The translations under genes were made by a program, and so were the position numbers. Of a stretch of DNA of 50,845 nucleotides, positions 28,258 to 37,580 are shown piece after piece. Position 1 is the stretch's first letter, and each line of letters opens with the position of its first letter. Under the pieces are notes generated by a model. It was not told where the DNA came from, ran no database searches, and saw only the letters and a program-made list of their open reading frames with translations. The DNA is from an uncultured Blautia sp. (GTDB lineage: Bacteria > Bacillota > Clostridia > Lachnospirales > Lachnospiraceae), in assembly GCF_934371575.1 (NCBI RefSeq), contig NZ_CAKRNY010000026.1:1-50845 (forward strand), in the 5' to 3' direction.

Positions 28258-29346
28258 CTATTTCTTAAGCTTCATTTTTACCGGCTCATACGTGGTATTC
28301 GTTTCATAGTCATATCCCCGTATTCCGATTTCGTCGGCAAGGTCCGTTTTCTGATAGCTTCTCTGGAAGGTGGCTTCTTTTCCAGACTCTGGCACCTCTG
28401 AACCACCGCCAAGGTCGGAAAGCTGCCACAGATTTCCATTCAGATCCATTACATCAAGGGAAATACTATCGCACTCTTCTAAGAAGATGCAATGGATTGT
28501 GACGTAATCGCCCACTTCTGTTTCTTCTATATCTGCGGACAGGATCTTTACTTTTCCATCCGCGGTTATTCCTTCACCATCCACAGGCACATAGGTCACG
28601 CTTTTCCCCTGGCTCTTATCTTCCAGCTGGAAAGTAATATTTGTACGCATCACATCATCAACGCACTTAGCATCCGGAAGCGTGGCAGTTCCGATGCAGG
28701 AAACGGTAAGATTCTTACTCTCATTTGTCTTTACTGCGGAAGAATAGAAATCTACTACATCATCTTCCAGATTTCGATAATTTCCCACTGCTGTTTCAAT
28801 GCCCATATCTGAATCAAAATCAAAGCTGACTCCAACCTTTACAATGGTCAGTTCTTTTTCTGCGGCATATTCTCCTATTGTCTTGTCACTTTCAATCCCA
28901 AGATTTCTTACAGGATCCTCATTCATGGTATCTTGTCCTGCCAGAAGATACTTGCCTCTTTCTTTTGCTGTAACTTCCACTACCACCTGGACACTGTTCT
29001 TATCACAAAGGGCTTCCTTCACAGTGTAAGTGAGAATGGAATCGCCATCTTCCTGCTGCACCGGATCTTTTTCAATCAGCCCCTTGGCTTCTTCCGACAT
29101 CTTATTTCCAACTTCCTGGAAAAAGCCGGAAATGCCTATATACTTCTCTGCTGCAAAAACAGTGGCACCAAATGCCATCACTGCCGCAAATGTCAAGATC
29201 AAACTGCGCTTCCAGTTTTTCTTCTGATGCCCTCTGTCGGACTCTGCCGAATTCTCTATCATTTCCAATGTCTCATCTACACGCTGGAGCACACATTCCG
29301 GCACTTCTGTTTCTTCTGAAAAAACATCAAACAATTTATCATCCAT
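28258..29346 (-). CDS. DUF4179-type membrane protein, probable anti-sigma/sensor partner
   Basis: 362 residues. A short cytoplasmic N terminus (about 1-50, acidic, VPECVLQRVDETLEMIEN) is followed by one membrane helix (LILTFAAVMAFGATVFAAE, about 53-72) and a long extracytoplasmic domain. It overlaps the upstream ECF sigma gene by 8 bp and has AAGGAGG before its ATG at 29346, so it is co-translated with the sigma factor. This layout is typical of ECF sigma/anti-sigma pairs with DUF4179 domains. The signal sensed is unknown. Confidence 0.75.
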   Translation of the reverse strand: MDDKLFDVFSEETEVPECVLQRVDETLEMIENSAESDRGHQKKNWKRSLILTFAAVMAFGATVFAAEKYIGISGFFQEVGNKMSEEAKGLIEKDPVQQEDGDSILTYTVKEALCDKNSVQVVVEVTAKERGKYLLAGQDTMNEDPVRNLGIESDKTIGEYAAEKELTIVKVGVSFDFDSDMGIETAVGNYRNLEDDVVDFYSSAVKTNESKNLTVSCIGTATLPDAKCVDDVMRTNITFQLEDKSQGKSVTYVPVDGEGITADGKVKILSADIEETEVGDYVTIHCIFLEECDSISLDVMDLNGNLWQLSDLGGGSEVPESGKEATFQRSYQKTDLADEIGIRGYDYETNTTYEPVKMKLKK

Positions 29347-29848
29347 GAATATATCCTCCTTCATACTCTGCACGAAGCTGTTTTCTGGCTCTGGAGAGCC
29401 TTGTAAGCACTGTATTCTGGCTGATTTCCAGAAGAGCGGCAATTTCCTTTACACTAAGGGATTTGCTGTAATACAAAAGCATCACCACCTGGTACTTCTC
29501 ATCCAGGGATGCCAGGATTTCCTTCCACTCACAATCTACATAGCCAGGTTCCTCGAAGATTCCCTCTTCCATTTCCATCGTAGGAAAAACGCGGCCTTTG
29601 TGCCGAAGCATTTCATTGCAGTTATTGATCAGAATCCGAATCATCCAGGTTTTGAAGTAAGAATCCTTTTTTAAAGTGGAAAGCTTCTCATAACACTTTA
29701 AAATCGTTTCCTGTATGGCATCTGCCACATCTTCGTCATTCTTCAGATAGGCCCAGGCTACTTTATACATGCTCTGGGTATTCATCCGGATGAGCTGTGC
29801 AAATGCACCGGAATCTCCGGATTTTGCCTTTTTCACCAAATTTTCCAT
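29339..29848 (-). CDS. ECF-type RNA polymerase sigma factor
   Basis: About 169 residues. Region 2 includes AFAQLIRMNTQSMYKVAWAYLKNDEDVADAIQETILKCYEKLSTL, and region 4 includes LLYYSKSLSVKEIAALLEISQNTVLTRLSRARKQLR. I place the start at the ATG at 29848 with AAAGGAG upstream; the open frame runs 123 bp further with no ribosome-binding site. Followed directly by its probable regulator. Upstream lie a possible autoregulatory promoter and a 53-bp repeat array. Confidence 0.9.
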   Translation of the reverse strand: MENLVKKAKSGDSGAFAQLIRMNTQSMYKVAWAYLKNDEDVADAIQETILKCYEKLSTLKKDSYFKTWMIRILINNCNEMLRHKGRVFPTMEMEEGIFEEPGYVDCEWKEILASLDEKYQVVMLLYYSKSLSVKEIAALLEISQNTVLTRLSRARKQLRAEYEGGYIHG

Positions 29849-29882
29849 AAGGTTTTTCGCTCCTTTTTGTGTCCTGCAGTAC

Positions 29883-29905
29883 ACGAAATTAATTGCTGTA
29901 TTTCC
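29883..29905 (-). promoter_or_regulatory. Possible ECF-type autoregulatory promoter
   Basis: On the minus strand GGAA (29902-29905), 16 bp, then CGTG (29882-29885), about 35 bp before the sigma start codon. The pattern resembles GAAAC-N16-CGT of ECF promoters, but the match is partial. Confidence 0.3.
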
Positions 29906-29988
29906 TTTTACATACATTAGATGGAAACGGCGGGGAGAATATTTCATTAAAATTATTAAATATAGCCGCAAGAACTATATTGATGGTA

Positions 29989-30306
29989 ATGCATCTGCAA
30001 GTCTATATTTTCGTCGGTTGAGGATGCTTTTTTTCTGGGCTATGCATCTGCGAGGCTGTGTTTTCGCCGATTGAGGATGCTTTTCTTCTGGGTAATTCAT
30101 CTGCGAAGCTATGTTTGCGCCGGTTGAGGATGCTTTTCTTCTGGGCTATGCATCTGCGAGACTGTGTTTTCGCCGATTAAGGATGCTTTTCTTCTGGGTA
30201 ATGCATCTACGAGGCTGTGTTTTCGCCGATTGAGGATGCTTTTCTTCTGGGCTATGCATCTGCAAGGCTATATTTTCGCCGGTTGAGGATGCTTTTCTTC
30301 TCAAAA
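29989..30306. repeat. Six-copy 53-bp tandem repeat
   Basis: Six head-to-tail units of exactly 53 bp begin at 29989, 30042, 30095, 30148, 30201 and 30254. Each runs from ATGCATCTGCGAGGCTGTG through TTTTCGCCGATTGAGGATGC to TTTTCTTCTGGGCT. Units 1-4 alternate between two variants (CGGTT...GGGCT and CGATT...GGGTA), suggesting a 106-bp dimer was amplified; the last unit decays into unrelated sequence. The period is not a multiple of 3, and each unit can form small stems (GGATGC/GCATC, GCGA/TCGC). The surrounding 29849-30480 holds no gene I can support. Confidence 0.9.
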
Positions 30307-30397
30307 ACGTATCTGCTAAGGGGAAATATGCTAAATAAAGATGCATCAGATGCAAAAAATGCATCTGCGGCAACGAAAATCAAAGTAATGAAGATAC

Positions 30398-30454
30398 AAA
30401 AAATATCCTGGATAAGTTACAATGCTGAAAAAGCTTGTTCTTACCAGGATATTT
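30398..30454. terminator. Terminator downstream of purL
   Basis: AAATATCCTGG pairs with CCAGGATATTT, with an inner TAAG/CTTA. On the minus strand a TTTTTT run follows the stem, and on the plus strand CTTTTT. Confidence 0.8.
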
Positions 30455-30480
30455 CTTTTTAACGTTTTATTTGTAACGTT

Positions 30481-33400
30481 TTATTTGAAGTACTCAACAC
30501 CGGACTCAAAGATCTGAATATCCTGCTGTCCATAGATGTTGATTGCAACGCCATTGTCGCGACGTTCACTGTGAGCCATCTTACCGAGAACACGTCCATC
30601 CGGGCTTGTGATACCCTCAATGTTGTAGGTGGATCCGTTGATATTGGATTCTTCAGACTGATCCAGCTCTCCGTTTGGATTTACATACTGGGTAGCTACC
30701 TGACCGTTTGCAAGGAGCTTGGTAAGCCATTCATCGTTTGCTACGAAGCGTCCCTCACCGTGGGAAGCCGGGTTGCAGTATACACCGCCAAGAGCCGCTT
30801 TCTGCAGCCATGGAGACTTGTTGCTTACAACCTTTGTGTAAACCATCTTGGAAATATGACGTCCGATGGTGTTATAGGTCAGTGTAGGAGAATCCTCTTT
30901 CTGTCCGCAGATCTCGCCGTATGGAACAAGTCCCAGCTTGATCAGCGCCTGGAATCCGTTACAGATACCAAGTGCAAGACCATCTCTCTCATTTAACAGC
31001 TTCATAACTGCCTCTTTGATCTTTGCATTCTGGAAAGCAGTTGCAAAGAATTTGGCAGAACCGTCTGGCTCATCACCAGCGGAGAAGCCGCCTGGGAACA
31101 TGATCATCTGTGCCTGGTCAATGGATTTCTCAAAGATTTCCACAGAATCACGGATATCCTCTGCACTTAAATTCTTAAATACTTTAACGTCAACCTCAGC
31201 GCCAGCTCTCTCAAAAGCACGGGTGCTGTCGTATTCGCAGTTGGTTCCTGGGAATACCGGGATGAATACGCGAGGTTTTGCTACTTTATGCTTGCAAACG
31301 TAAATGTTCTTAGTATTGTAAACACCATTCTCATAGGTTGCTTCCGGATCTGCTGTCTTTACAGCCATGGCAACTGGTCCGTCGTTTTCTTCGCCGGAGG
31401 TTGTCTTAAATACCTTCTCCAGAGTACCTGTCCATGCCTTGTAAGCCTCATCCAGTGTAATCTCCGCATTTCCGTAGGAGAATTTGCCATCAGCTGTTAC
31501 TTCACCGATCACGGTGTATGTGATGGAAAGCTGACCAACCTTTTCAGCCGGAACCTCCAGAACCAGATCGCCGAAGCCTGGTGCAAAGAAGTCTCTTGGA
31601 TCCAGATTATGCTCAATCTTCACGCCCATCGCATTTCCAAATGCCATCTTGCAGACAGCTGCAGCAATGCCGTGACGGTCAAGTGCATAAGCGGAAACTA
31701 CTTTGCCTGCCTGCATGTCATTGTGTAATTTCTCGTACTGATCCATAATTGCCGCATAGTCCGGTAAATCGTACTGATCTTTCGGAGCGCGGAGCCATAC
31801 CAGTTTGTTTCCAGCCTTTTTCAGCTCTGGTGTGATCACATCCTGAAGCTTGGCAACATCCACTGCAAAAGAAACCAGTGTTGGCGGAACATCAATGTCA
31901 TTGAAGGTTCCGGACATACTGTCCTTACCACCGATAGACGGAAGACCAAATCCCATCTGTGCTGCATAAGCACCAAGAAGTGCTGCAAATGGCTGGCTCC
32001 ATCTCTTTGGATCCTCTGTCATACGACGGAAGTATTCCTGGAAGGTGAAGCGGATCTTCTTATAATCACCACCTGCTGCCACGATTCTTGCAACAGATTC
32101 TGTCACTGCATAGGCAGCTCCGTGATATGGGCTCCAGGAAGATAAGTATGGATCAAATCCATAGCTCATCATGGTTACCGTATTGGTGGTTCCATTCTGT
32201 ACCGGTACCTTGGCAACCATTGCCTGAGTCTCTGTAAGCTGGTTTTTACCTCCATAAGGCATAAGAACGCTTCCTGCACCAATGGAGCTGTCAAACATCT
32301 CTACAAGGCCCTTCTGGGAGCATACATTTAAGTCTGCCAGTGTGGAGAGCCATTTTTCTCTTACATCCGCTACGTCCGGACGCTCTTCAAAAAGGTTGCC
32401 CTCTTTATTCGGAATTTCAACTTCTACGGTTGTCTCCTGATGTGCACCGTTGGTATCAAGGAATGCACGGGAAATATTTACAACCTCTTTTCCTCTCCAG
32501 GAAAGCACCAGTCTTGGCTCTTTTGTTACAACTGCAACCGGAACTGCTTCCAGATTCTCTTCGTTTGCAAAACCAAGGAATTTCTCTACGTCTTCCGGAG
32601 CAACAACAACTGCCATACGCTCCTGGGACTCGGAAATTGCGATCTCAGTACCGTCAAGACCTGCATATTTTTTCGGAACTTTGTCCAGGTCGATCTGAAG
32701 ACCAGGTGCCAGCTCTCCGATTGCTACGGATACACCACCTGCACCGAAGTCATTACATTTCTTAATGATATAGCTGACTTCCTCACGACGGAACATACGC
32801 TGGATCTTACGCTCTGTAGGTGCATTTCCTTTCTGTACCTCAGCGCCGCAGACCTCGATAGAAGCCTCTGTATGTACTTTGGAGGAACCGGTAGCACCAC
32901 CGATACCGTCACGTCCGGTACGTCCTCCAAGAAGGATGATGATATCTCCCGGATCAGAATTCTCACGGATAACTGCACGTCTTGGAGCAGCACCCATAAC
33001 TGCACCGATCTCCATACGTTTTGCAACGTAGTTCGGATGATAGATTTCTTTTACATAGCCGGTAGCAAGACCAATCTGATTACCGTAGGAGCTGTAGCCG
33101 TGAGCTGCACCACGGACCAGTTTCTTCTGCGGAAGCTTGCCTTTCAGAGTCTCTTTTACGGAAACAGTAGGATCTGCTGCTCCTGTTACACGCATTGCCT
33201 GATATACATAAGTACGTCCGGAAAGCGGGTCACGGATTGCACCGCCAAGGCAGGTAGCTGCGCCACCAAATGGCTCGATCTCTGTCGGATGGTTATGTGT
33301 CTCATTCTTGAAGTTGATCAGCCATTCCTCTTCTTTTCCATTTACATCAACCGGCACTACAATACTGCAGGCATTGATCTCGTCGGACTCTTCCTGATCC

Positions 33401-34278
33401 TGAAGCTTGCCTTCGGATTTCAGTTTCTTCATAGCCATAAGAGCAAGATCCATCAGGCAGACGAATTTGTCGTCCCGTCCCTTATAAAGGACTTCTCTGT
33501 CGGAAAGATATCTGTTATAGGTATCAACGATAGGAGTTTTATAATCACCCTCGTCAAATTTCACCTGTGTAAGCTCAGTGGAGAATGTGGTATGACGGCA
33601 ATGGTCAGACCAGTAAGTATCCAGAACACGGATCTCGGTCATGGATGGATCACGCTTCTCCTCGTTCTTGAAATAGTTCTGGATATGAAGGAAATCCTTG
33701 AATGTCATAGCAAGGTTCAGGGAGCTGTAAAGTTCTTTTAATGGTGCTTCTTCCATATCACGGAAGCCATCGAAGATCTTAACATCTTCCGGGTCTTTGA
33801 ACTCTGTAACCAGTGTCTCCGGCTTCTGAAGGCCTGTCTCACGGGAATCTACAGGGTTAATGCAGTGATTCTTGATTGCCTCGAATTCTTCCTCTGTAAT
33901 GTCACCCTCGATCACATAAGTAGTTGCAGAGCGGATGATCGGCTGTGCGTTCTCATCCAGGAACTGCACACACTGTACAGCGGAATCGGCTCTCTGGTCA
34001 AACTGGCCAGGAAGAAATTCTACAGAAAAAATATGTGCGCCATCTGCTGCCTCGAATTTCTCCAGGTAAAGGTCATCTACCGGAGGCTCAGCAAATACTG
34101 TATGGCATGCTTTTTCAAATACATCATCAGAAATATTCTCTACGTCATAGCGGATCAGTTCCCGCACGTTTGTTACAGTCTTAATGCCCAGATAAGAGCT
34201 GATCTCATGCTTCAGTTCTTTGGCTTTTACGGCAAAGGATGGTTTCTTTTCTACGTATACTCGTCTTACGTTACTCAT
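30481..34278 (-). CDS. purL: Phosphoribosylformylglycinamidine synthase (single-chain)
   Basis: Fourth step of purine synthesis: FGAR + Gln + ATP to FGAM. 1265 residues, the long single-chain form combining an N-terminal PurS-like part, two AIRS-type domains and a C-terminal class I glutaminase. Key segments are TYWSDHCRHTTFSTEL, NFKNETHNHPTEIEPFGGAATCLGGAIRD, GIGGATGSSK, GLPSIGGKDSMSGTF, and in the glutaminase VFIPVFPGTNCEYD, PGGFSAGDE and the nucleophile Cys in LGICNGFQALIKLG. It stands alone here, divergent from a LysR gene. No purine riboswitch or PurR box was seen upstream; a TATAAT (34340-34345) is a possible -10. Confidence 0.97.
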   Translation of the reverse strand: MSNVRRVYVEKKPSFAVKAKELKHEISSYLGIKTVTNVRELIRYDVENISDDVFEKACHTVFAEPPVDDLYLEKFEAADGAHIFSVEFLPGQFDQRADSAVQCVQFLDENAQPIIRSATTYVIEGDITEEEFEAIKNHCINPVDSRETGLQKPETLVTEFKDPEDVKIFDGFRDMEEAPLKELYSSLNLAMTFKDFLHIQNYFKNEEKRDPSMTEIRVLDTYWSDHCRHTTFSTELTQVKFDEGDYKTPIVDTYNRYLSDREVLYKGRDDKFVCLMDLALMAMKKLKSEGKLQDQEESDEINACSIVVPVDVNGKEEEWLINFKNETHNHPTEIEPFGGAATCLGGAIRDPLSGRTYVYQAMRVTGAADPTVSVKETLKGKLPQKKLVRGAAHGYSSYGNQIGLATGYVKEIYHPNYVAKRMEIGAVMGAAPRRAVIRENSDPGDIIILLGGRTGRDGIGGATGSSKVHTEASIEVCGAEVQKGNAPTERKIQRMFRREEVSYIIKKCNDFGAGGVSVAIGELAPGLQIDLDKVPKKYAGLDGTEIAISESQERMAVVVAPEDVEKFLGFANEENLEAVPVAVVTKEPRLVLSWRGKEVVNISRAFLDTNGAHQETTVEVEIPNKEGNLFEERPDVADVREKWLSTLADLNVCSQKGLVEMFDSSIGAGSVLMPYGGKNQLTETQAMVAKVPVQNGTTNTVTMMSYGFDPYLSSWSPYHGAAYAVTESVARIVAAGGDYKKIRFTFQEYFRRMTEDPKRWSQPFAALLGAYAAQMGFGLPSIGGKDSMSGTFNDIDVPPTLVSFAVDVAKLQDVITPELKKAGNKLVWLRAPKDQYDLPDYAAIMDQYEKLHNDMQAGKVVSAYALDRHGIAAAVCKMAFGNAMGVKIEHNLDPRDFFAPGFGDLVLEVPAEKVGQLSITYTVIGEVTADGKFSYGNAEITLDEAYKAWTGTLEKVFKTTSGEENDGPVAMAVKTADPEATYENGVYNTKNIYVCKHKVAKPRVFIPVFPGTNCEYDSTRAFERAGAEVDVKVFKNLSAEDIRDSVEIFEKSIDQAQMIMFPGGFSAGDEPDGSAKFFATAFQNAKIKEAVMKLLNERDGLALGICNGFQALIKLGLVPYGEICGQKEDSPTLTYNTIGRHISKMVYTKVVSNKSPWLQKAALGGVYCNPASHGEGRFVANDEWLTKLLANGQVATQYVNPNGELDQSEESNINGSTYNIEGITSPDGRVLGKMAHSERRDNGVAINIYGQQDIQIFESGVEYFK

Positions 34279-34476
34279 TGGAAAACTCCTTTCGTGAATG
34301 TGAAATCATAGTCACGTGCATTCTTGCACATTTTCGTCTATTATAGTATCATAGGTTTTATCATAAGTAAAATTAATATATCTTATATTTTTTATTAATA
34401 TTACTTCTATATGTAAATAAACAAGGTTCACCAGTCGTAGTGAAGTTTGATTCGTTTTATTTTGGAGGATTTATAT

Positions 34477-35388
34477 ATGGATATCAATCTTGAATTATAC
34501 AAATGCTTTTATTACGTTGCCACCACCTTAAGTTTCTCTGAAGCTTCCCGCCAGCTGTTCATTTCCCAGTCTGCAGTAAGCCAGGGAATCAAGGCCCTGG
34601 AAAAAAAGCTGGGACGGGAATTGTTTTTCCGGAGTACCAAGAAGGTTTCCCTTACCCCTGAAGGGGAAATACTTTTCCAGCATGTCAAACCGGCCCTGGA
34701 AATGCTCTCCCGGGGAGAGGCTCAGCTTCTGGAAGAAGATGGGCTTCAGGGACAGCTGCGGATCGGGGCAAGCGATACCATCTGCCGGTACTTTCTGATT
34801 GACTACCTAAAGCGCTTTCATCAGGATTATCCGGGAGTGCGGATCAAAGTCACCAACAGCACCTCCATGGGCTGCGTGGAGCTTCTGGAAAACCGGCAGG
34901 TAGACCTGATCGTAAGCAACCTTCCAAATTCCCGGCTTACCGCACACACACAAACACAGGTGGTAAAGGAATTTCGGGATATTTTCGTTGCCAATCCGGA
35001 ATTCTTTCCCACTGAAGGAAAGACCCTGGAAATAAAAAAACTGATGGAGTATCCTCTTCTCACCCTTTCATCAAAAAGCACAACAAGTGAATATCTTCAT
35101 CAGTTTTTTGCATCCCACAGACAGAATCTGATTCCGGAGGTTGAACTTAACAGCAATGATCTGCTTATTGATCTGGCACGCATTGGTCTTGGAATTGCCT
35201 GTGTTCCGGATTACATGCTGGCTTCTTTGCGCGGACAGGAAACCTCTCTGATAGAGGTCAGTCTGAAACAACAGCTTCCACCCAGACAATTAGCTCTTGT
35301 ATATCACGAAAACCTGTCCTTATCCCAGGCTGCCCAGAAATTTTTCGACTATTTTGCAGCAAAAAGCACAACAAATACTGCTTTTTAA
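34477..35388 (+). CDS. LysR-family transcriptional regulator
   Basis: About 303 residues. The winged HTH (residues 1-60) is of LysR type (FYYVATTLSFSEASRQLFISQSAVSQGIKALEKKLG), with a periplasmic-binding-like effector domain behind it. The ATG at 34477 has GGAGG upstream; an in-frame Met ten codons earlier does not. It is divergent from purL and 78 bp upstream of, and co-directional with, the class II aldolase. Control of purL or the aldolase is inferred from position only. Confidence 0.9.
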   Translation: MDINLELYKCFYYVATTLSFSEASRQLFISQSAVSQGIKALEKKLGRELFFRSTKKVSLTPEGEILFQHVKPALEMLSRGEAQLLEEDGLQGQLRIGASDTICRYFLIDYLKRFHQDYPGVRIKVTNSTSMGCVELLENRQVDLIVSNLPNSRLTAHTQTQVVKEFRDIFVANPEFFPTEGKTLEIKKLMEYPLLTLSSKSTTSEYLHQFFASHRQNLIPEVELNSNDLLIDLARIGLGIACVPDYMLASLRGQETSLIEVSLKQQLPPRQLALVYHENLSLSQAAQKFFDYFAAKSTTNTAF

Positions 35389-35466
35389 CATATTTTGATA
35401 GCTAAATACTGCCACATCATGTACAATGTAGATGTATGAAAAAACAATTGGGAGGTATTAAATTTT

Positions 35467-36555
35467 ATGGATCTTTCAACTTTGGTAAAAATGTCAAACA
35501 CTTACGGAAGCAATCCTGCTTACGTTCTTGCAGGCGGTGGAAACACTTCTGTCAAAGATGAAACTACACTGTATGTAAAGGGCTCCGGTACACAGCTTGC
35601 CACCATTAAGGCAGAGGGATTCGTTGAGATGAGCCGCGCCCGTCTCAATGAGATCATGAAAACAGAGTATCCGGGAAATGACACAGAGCGTGAAGCAGCC
35701 TATCTTGCAGATGTAATGGCGGCAGTAACAGATGCAGATAAGACCAAGCGTCCAAGCGTGGAAGCATTACTCCACAATTTATTTGCATATACCTATGTAC
35801 TGCATGTTCATCCTACTCTTGTAAATGGTCTGACATGCGGCAATGGCGCAAAGGCACTTTCCGAGCAGCTTCTTGGTAAAGAGGTTCTCTGGATCGACAT
35901 CTGTAAACCAGGATACACACTTGCACGTATCTGTTATGAGAAAATGAACGCTTACAAAGAAGAATTTGGAAAAGATGTTCAGGTTCTTCTGCTTCAGAAT
36001 CACGGTATTTTCGTAGCTGCAAATACCGTAGAAGAGATTGGTGTTTTATTTGATGGCGTGATCTCCACCCTTGAAAAACAGGTAAAACGAACAGCTGACG
36101 TCAGCGATGCTATTACCCCGGAAAAAGAGGCTGCTGCACAGAAGCTTTCCCAGCTGCTCGGACATGCTGTAGAGGTTGTACCGGCTGCTGAAGCAGATAA
36201 TTTTGTAAAAAATAAAGAAGCTGCCGCACCGCTTCTGAAGCCATTCACCCCTGATCACATTGTATATTGCGGTCCATATCCGTTATTTGTTGAAAATATT
36301 GATCAGGCAAAAGAAGCACTGGATGCGTTTATGGCTGAAAATGATAAAGAGCCAAGACTGATCCTGGTTCAGGGCGTTGGTGCATTTATTATGGAAGATG
36401 ACAAGGGTAAAGCTGCCAAGGCTCAGCTTCTGGCTAAGGATGCCATCAAGCTTGCAGTCTATGCAGAAAGCTTTGGAGGTCCGCTTCAGATGACAGATGA
36501 AATCACTTATTTCATTACCCATTGGGAAGCAGAGGCTTACCGCAGTAAGAAGTAA
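35467..36555 (+). CDS. Class II aldolase/adducin family protein, aldolase half of a RhaD-SDR type enzyme
   Basis: 362 residues. The zinc aldolase fold has VLAGGGNTSVK near the N terminus, probable catalytic Glu99 (SVEALLHN), and zinc ligand candidates His113 and His115 (VLHVHPTLVNGL) and His179 (LLQNHGIF). The last 120 residues (FTPDHIVYCGPYPLFVE ... ITHWEAEAYRSKK) look like the linker of bifunctional rhamnulose-1-phosphate aldolase/dehydrogenases, but the dehydrogenase domain is absent. GGGAGG precedes the ATG. The substrate is uncertain (rhamnulose-1-P, fuculose-1-P or a related sugar phosphate). Confidence 0.8.
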   Translation: MDLSTLVKMSNTYGSNPAYVLAGGGNTSVKDETTLYVKGSGTQLATIKAEGFVEMSRARLNEIMKTEYPGNDTEREAAYLADVMAAVTDADKTKRPSVEALLHNLFAYTYVLHVHPTLVNGLTCGNGAKALSEQLLGKEVLWIDICKPGYTLARICYEKMNAYKEEFGKDVQVLLLQNHGIFVAANTVEEIGVLFDGVISTLEKQVKRTADVSDAITPEKEAAAQKLSQLLGHAVEVVPAAEADNFVKNKEAAAPLLKPFTPDHIVYCGPYPLFVENIDQAKEALDAFMAENDKEPRLILVQGVGAFIMEDDKGKAAKAQLLAKDAIKLAVYAESFGGPLQMTDEITYFITHWEAEAYRSKK

Positions 36556-36564
36556 AGAAAAGAA

Positions 36565-36620
36565 AAAGATTCTGGTAAAAACAGGATGTTACAATCTTGT
36601 TTTTACACAGAATCTTTTTT
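36565..36620 (+). terminator. Terminator after the class II aldolase
   Basis: AAAGATTCTG pairs with CAGAATCTTT, with an inner TAAAAACA/TGTTTTTA, followed by TTT. It also serves as a convergent boundary with the Mrp-family gene. Confidence 0.85.
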
Positions 36621-36668
36621 ATGCAAAATCTCTGCTATATTAGTCTGATTTACAGTCACTTCCGCTCA

Positions 36669-37499
36669 TTACCGGGGCATAACAGCTTCTGCTGCCTCAA
36701 TATACGGATTGTCGATCTCATCAAATGCACCCTCATCAACCTTTGCTGCATAAGCCGGGTCGATTGGCATTTTGCCAAGAACAGCTACATTTAAGGAAGC
36801 AGCAATCTCATCGATGTGGCTCTCGCCAAATACCTTCAGCTCTTTTCCGCAATCCGGACATTTCACATAGCTGTAGTTCTCCACAATTCCCAGAACCGGC
36901 ACATTCATCATTCCAGCCATATTGTATGCCTTCTTCACGATCATACTTACAAGATCCTGAGGAGAGGTTACGATCACAATTCCCTGAATTGGAAGAGACT
37001 GGAAAACTGTCAGCGGAACATCGCCTGTTCCTGGGGGCATATCTACGAAAAGGTAGTCTAAATCGCCCCAGATTACATCTGTCCAGAACTGTTTTACCAT
37101 ATTTCCAAGAATCGGTCCACGCCAGATAACCGGAGTATCCTCTGTTGGAAGAAGAAGATTAATGGACATTACTTTAATGCCATTTCTTGTCTCCATTGGG
37201 AAAATCCCTGTGTCATTGGCCTGTGCGGCTCCTTTCAGACCATACATTTTCGGAATTGATGGTCCTGTAATATCAGCGTCGAGAATTCCTACTTTATAGC
37301 CTTTCTTTGCCATTTTGTTTGCAAGGGAAGCTGTCACGAAGGATTTACCAACACCGCCTTTACCGCTTACAATGCCGATCACATGCTTTATATCAGACAT
37401 GGGATTCATTGCTTCCTGCATGCTCTGCGGATTTTTCTTGCTGGCGCAGCCTTCACAGCTTGATTTTGTGCAGGTCTTGCTGTCACATTCTTTTGCCAT
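36669..37499 (-). CDS. Mrp/NBP35 family P-loop ATPase
   Basis: Iron-sulfur cluster carrier-type ATPase (Mrp/ApbC), 276 residues. The deviant Walker A is GKGGVGKS, followed by DADITGPSIPKMYGL and a DMPPGTGDVPLT block. A C-terminal CPDCG motif provides the bridging cluster ligands. The N terminus carries four extra cysteines (C5, C10, C15, C18), reminiscent of the NBP35 N-terminal cluster. AAGGAG precedes the ATG. The neighbouring CsoR-type sensor is on the same strand upstream. Confidence 0.9.
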   Translation of the reverse strand: MAKECDSKTCTKSSCEGCASKKNPQSMQEAMNPMSDIKHVIGIVSGKGGVGKSFVTASLANKMAKKGYKVGILDADITGPSIPKMYGLKGAAQANDTGIFPMETRNGIKVMSINLLLPTEDTPVIWRGPILGNMVKQFWTDVIWGDLDYLFVDMPPGTGDVPLTVFQSLPIQGIVIVTSPQDLVSMIVKKAYNMAGMMNVPVLGIVENYSYVKCPDCGKELKVFGESHIDEIAASLNVAVLGKMPIDPAYAAKVDEGAFDEIDNPYIEAAEAVMPR

Positions 37500-37580
37500 T
37501 TCTCTATCTCCTTTTTATTGTATTTATCATCAATCGCGGCTGTCCATTCCCCTGGAATATGCAGCTGCCATAAACTGCCC

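Noticed and set aside
29989..30306. CRISPR array
   Set aside because: Units are contiguous with no variable spacers and no cas genes nearby.
30146..30373. Repeat-derived open frames on both strands
   Set aside because: The 53-bp unit shifts frame each copy, so the open frames are by-products of the repeat and not a repeat protein.
32440..33741. 433-codon plus-strand reading frame
   Set aside because: Antisense to purL, no ribosome-binding site, composition of a shadow frame; purL on the other strand has full conserved motifs.
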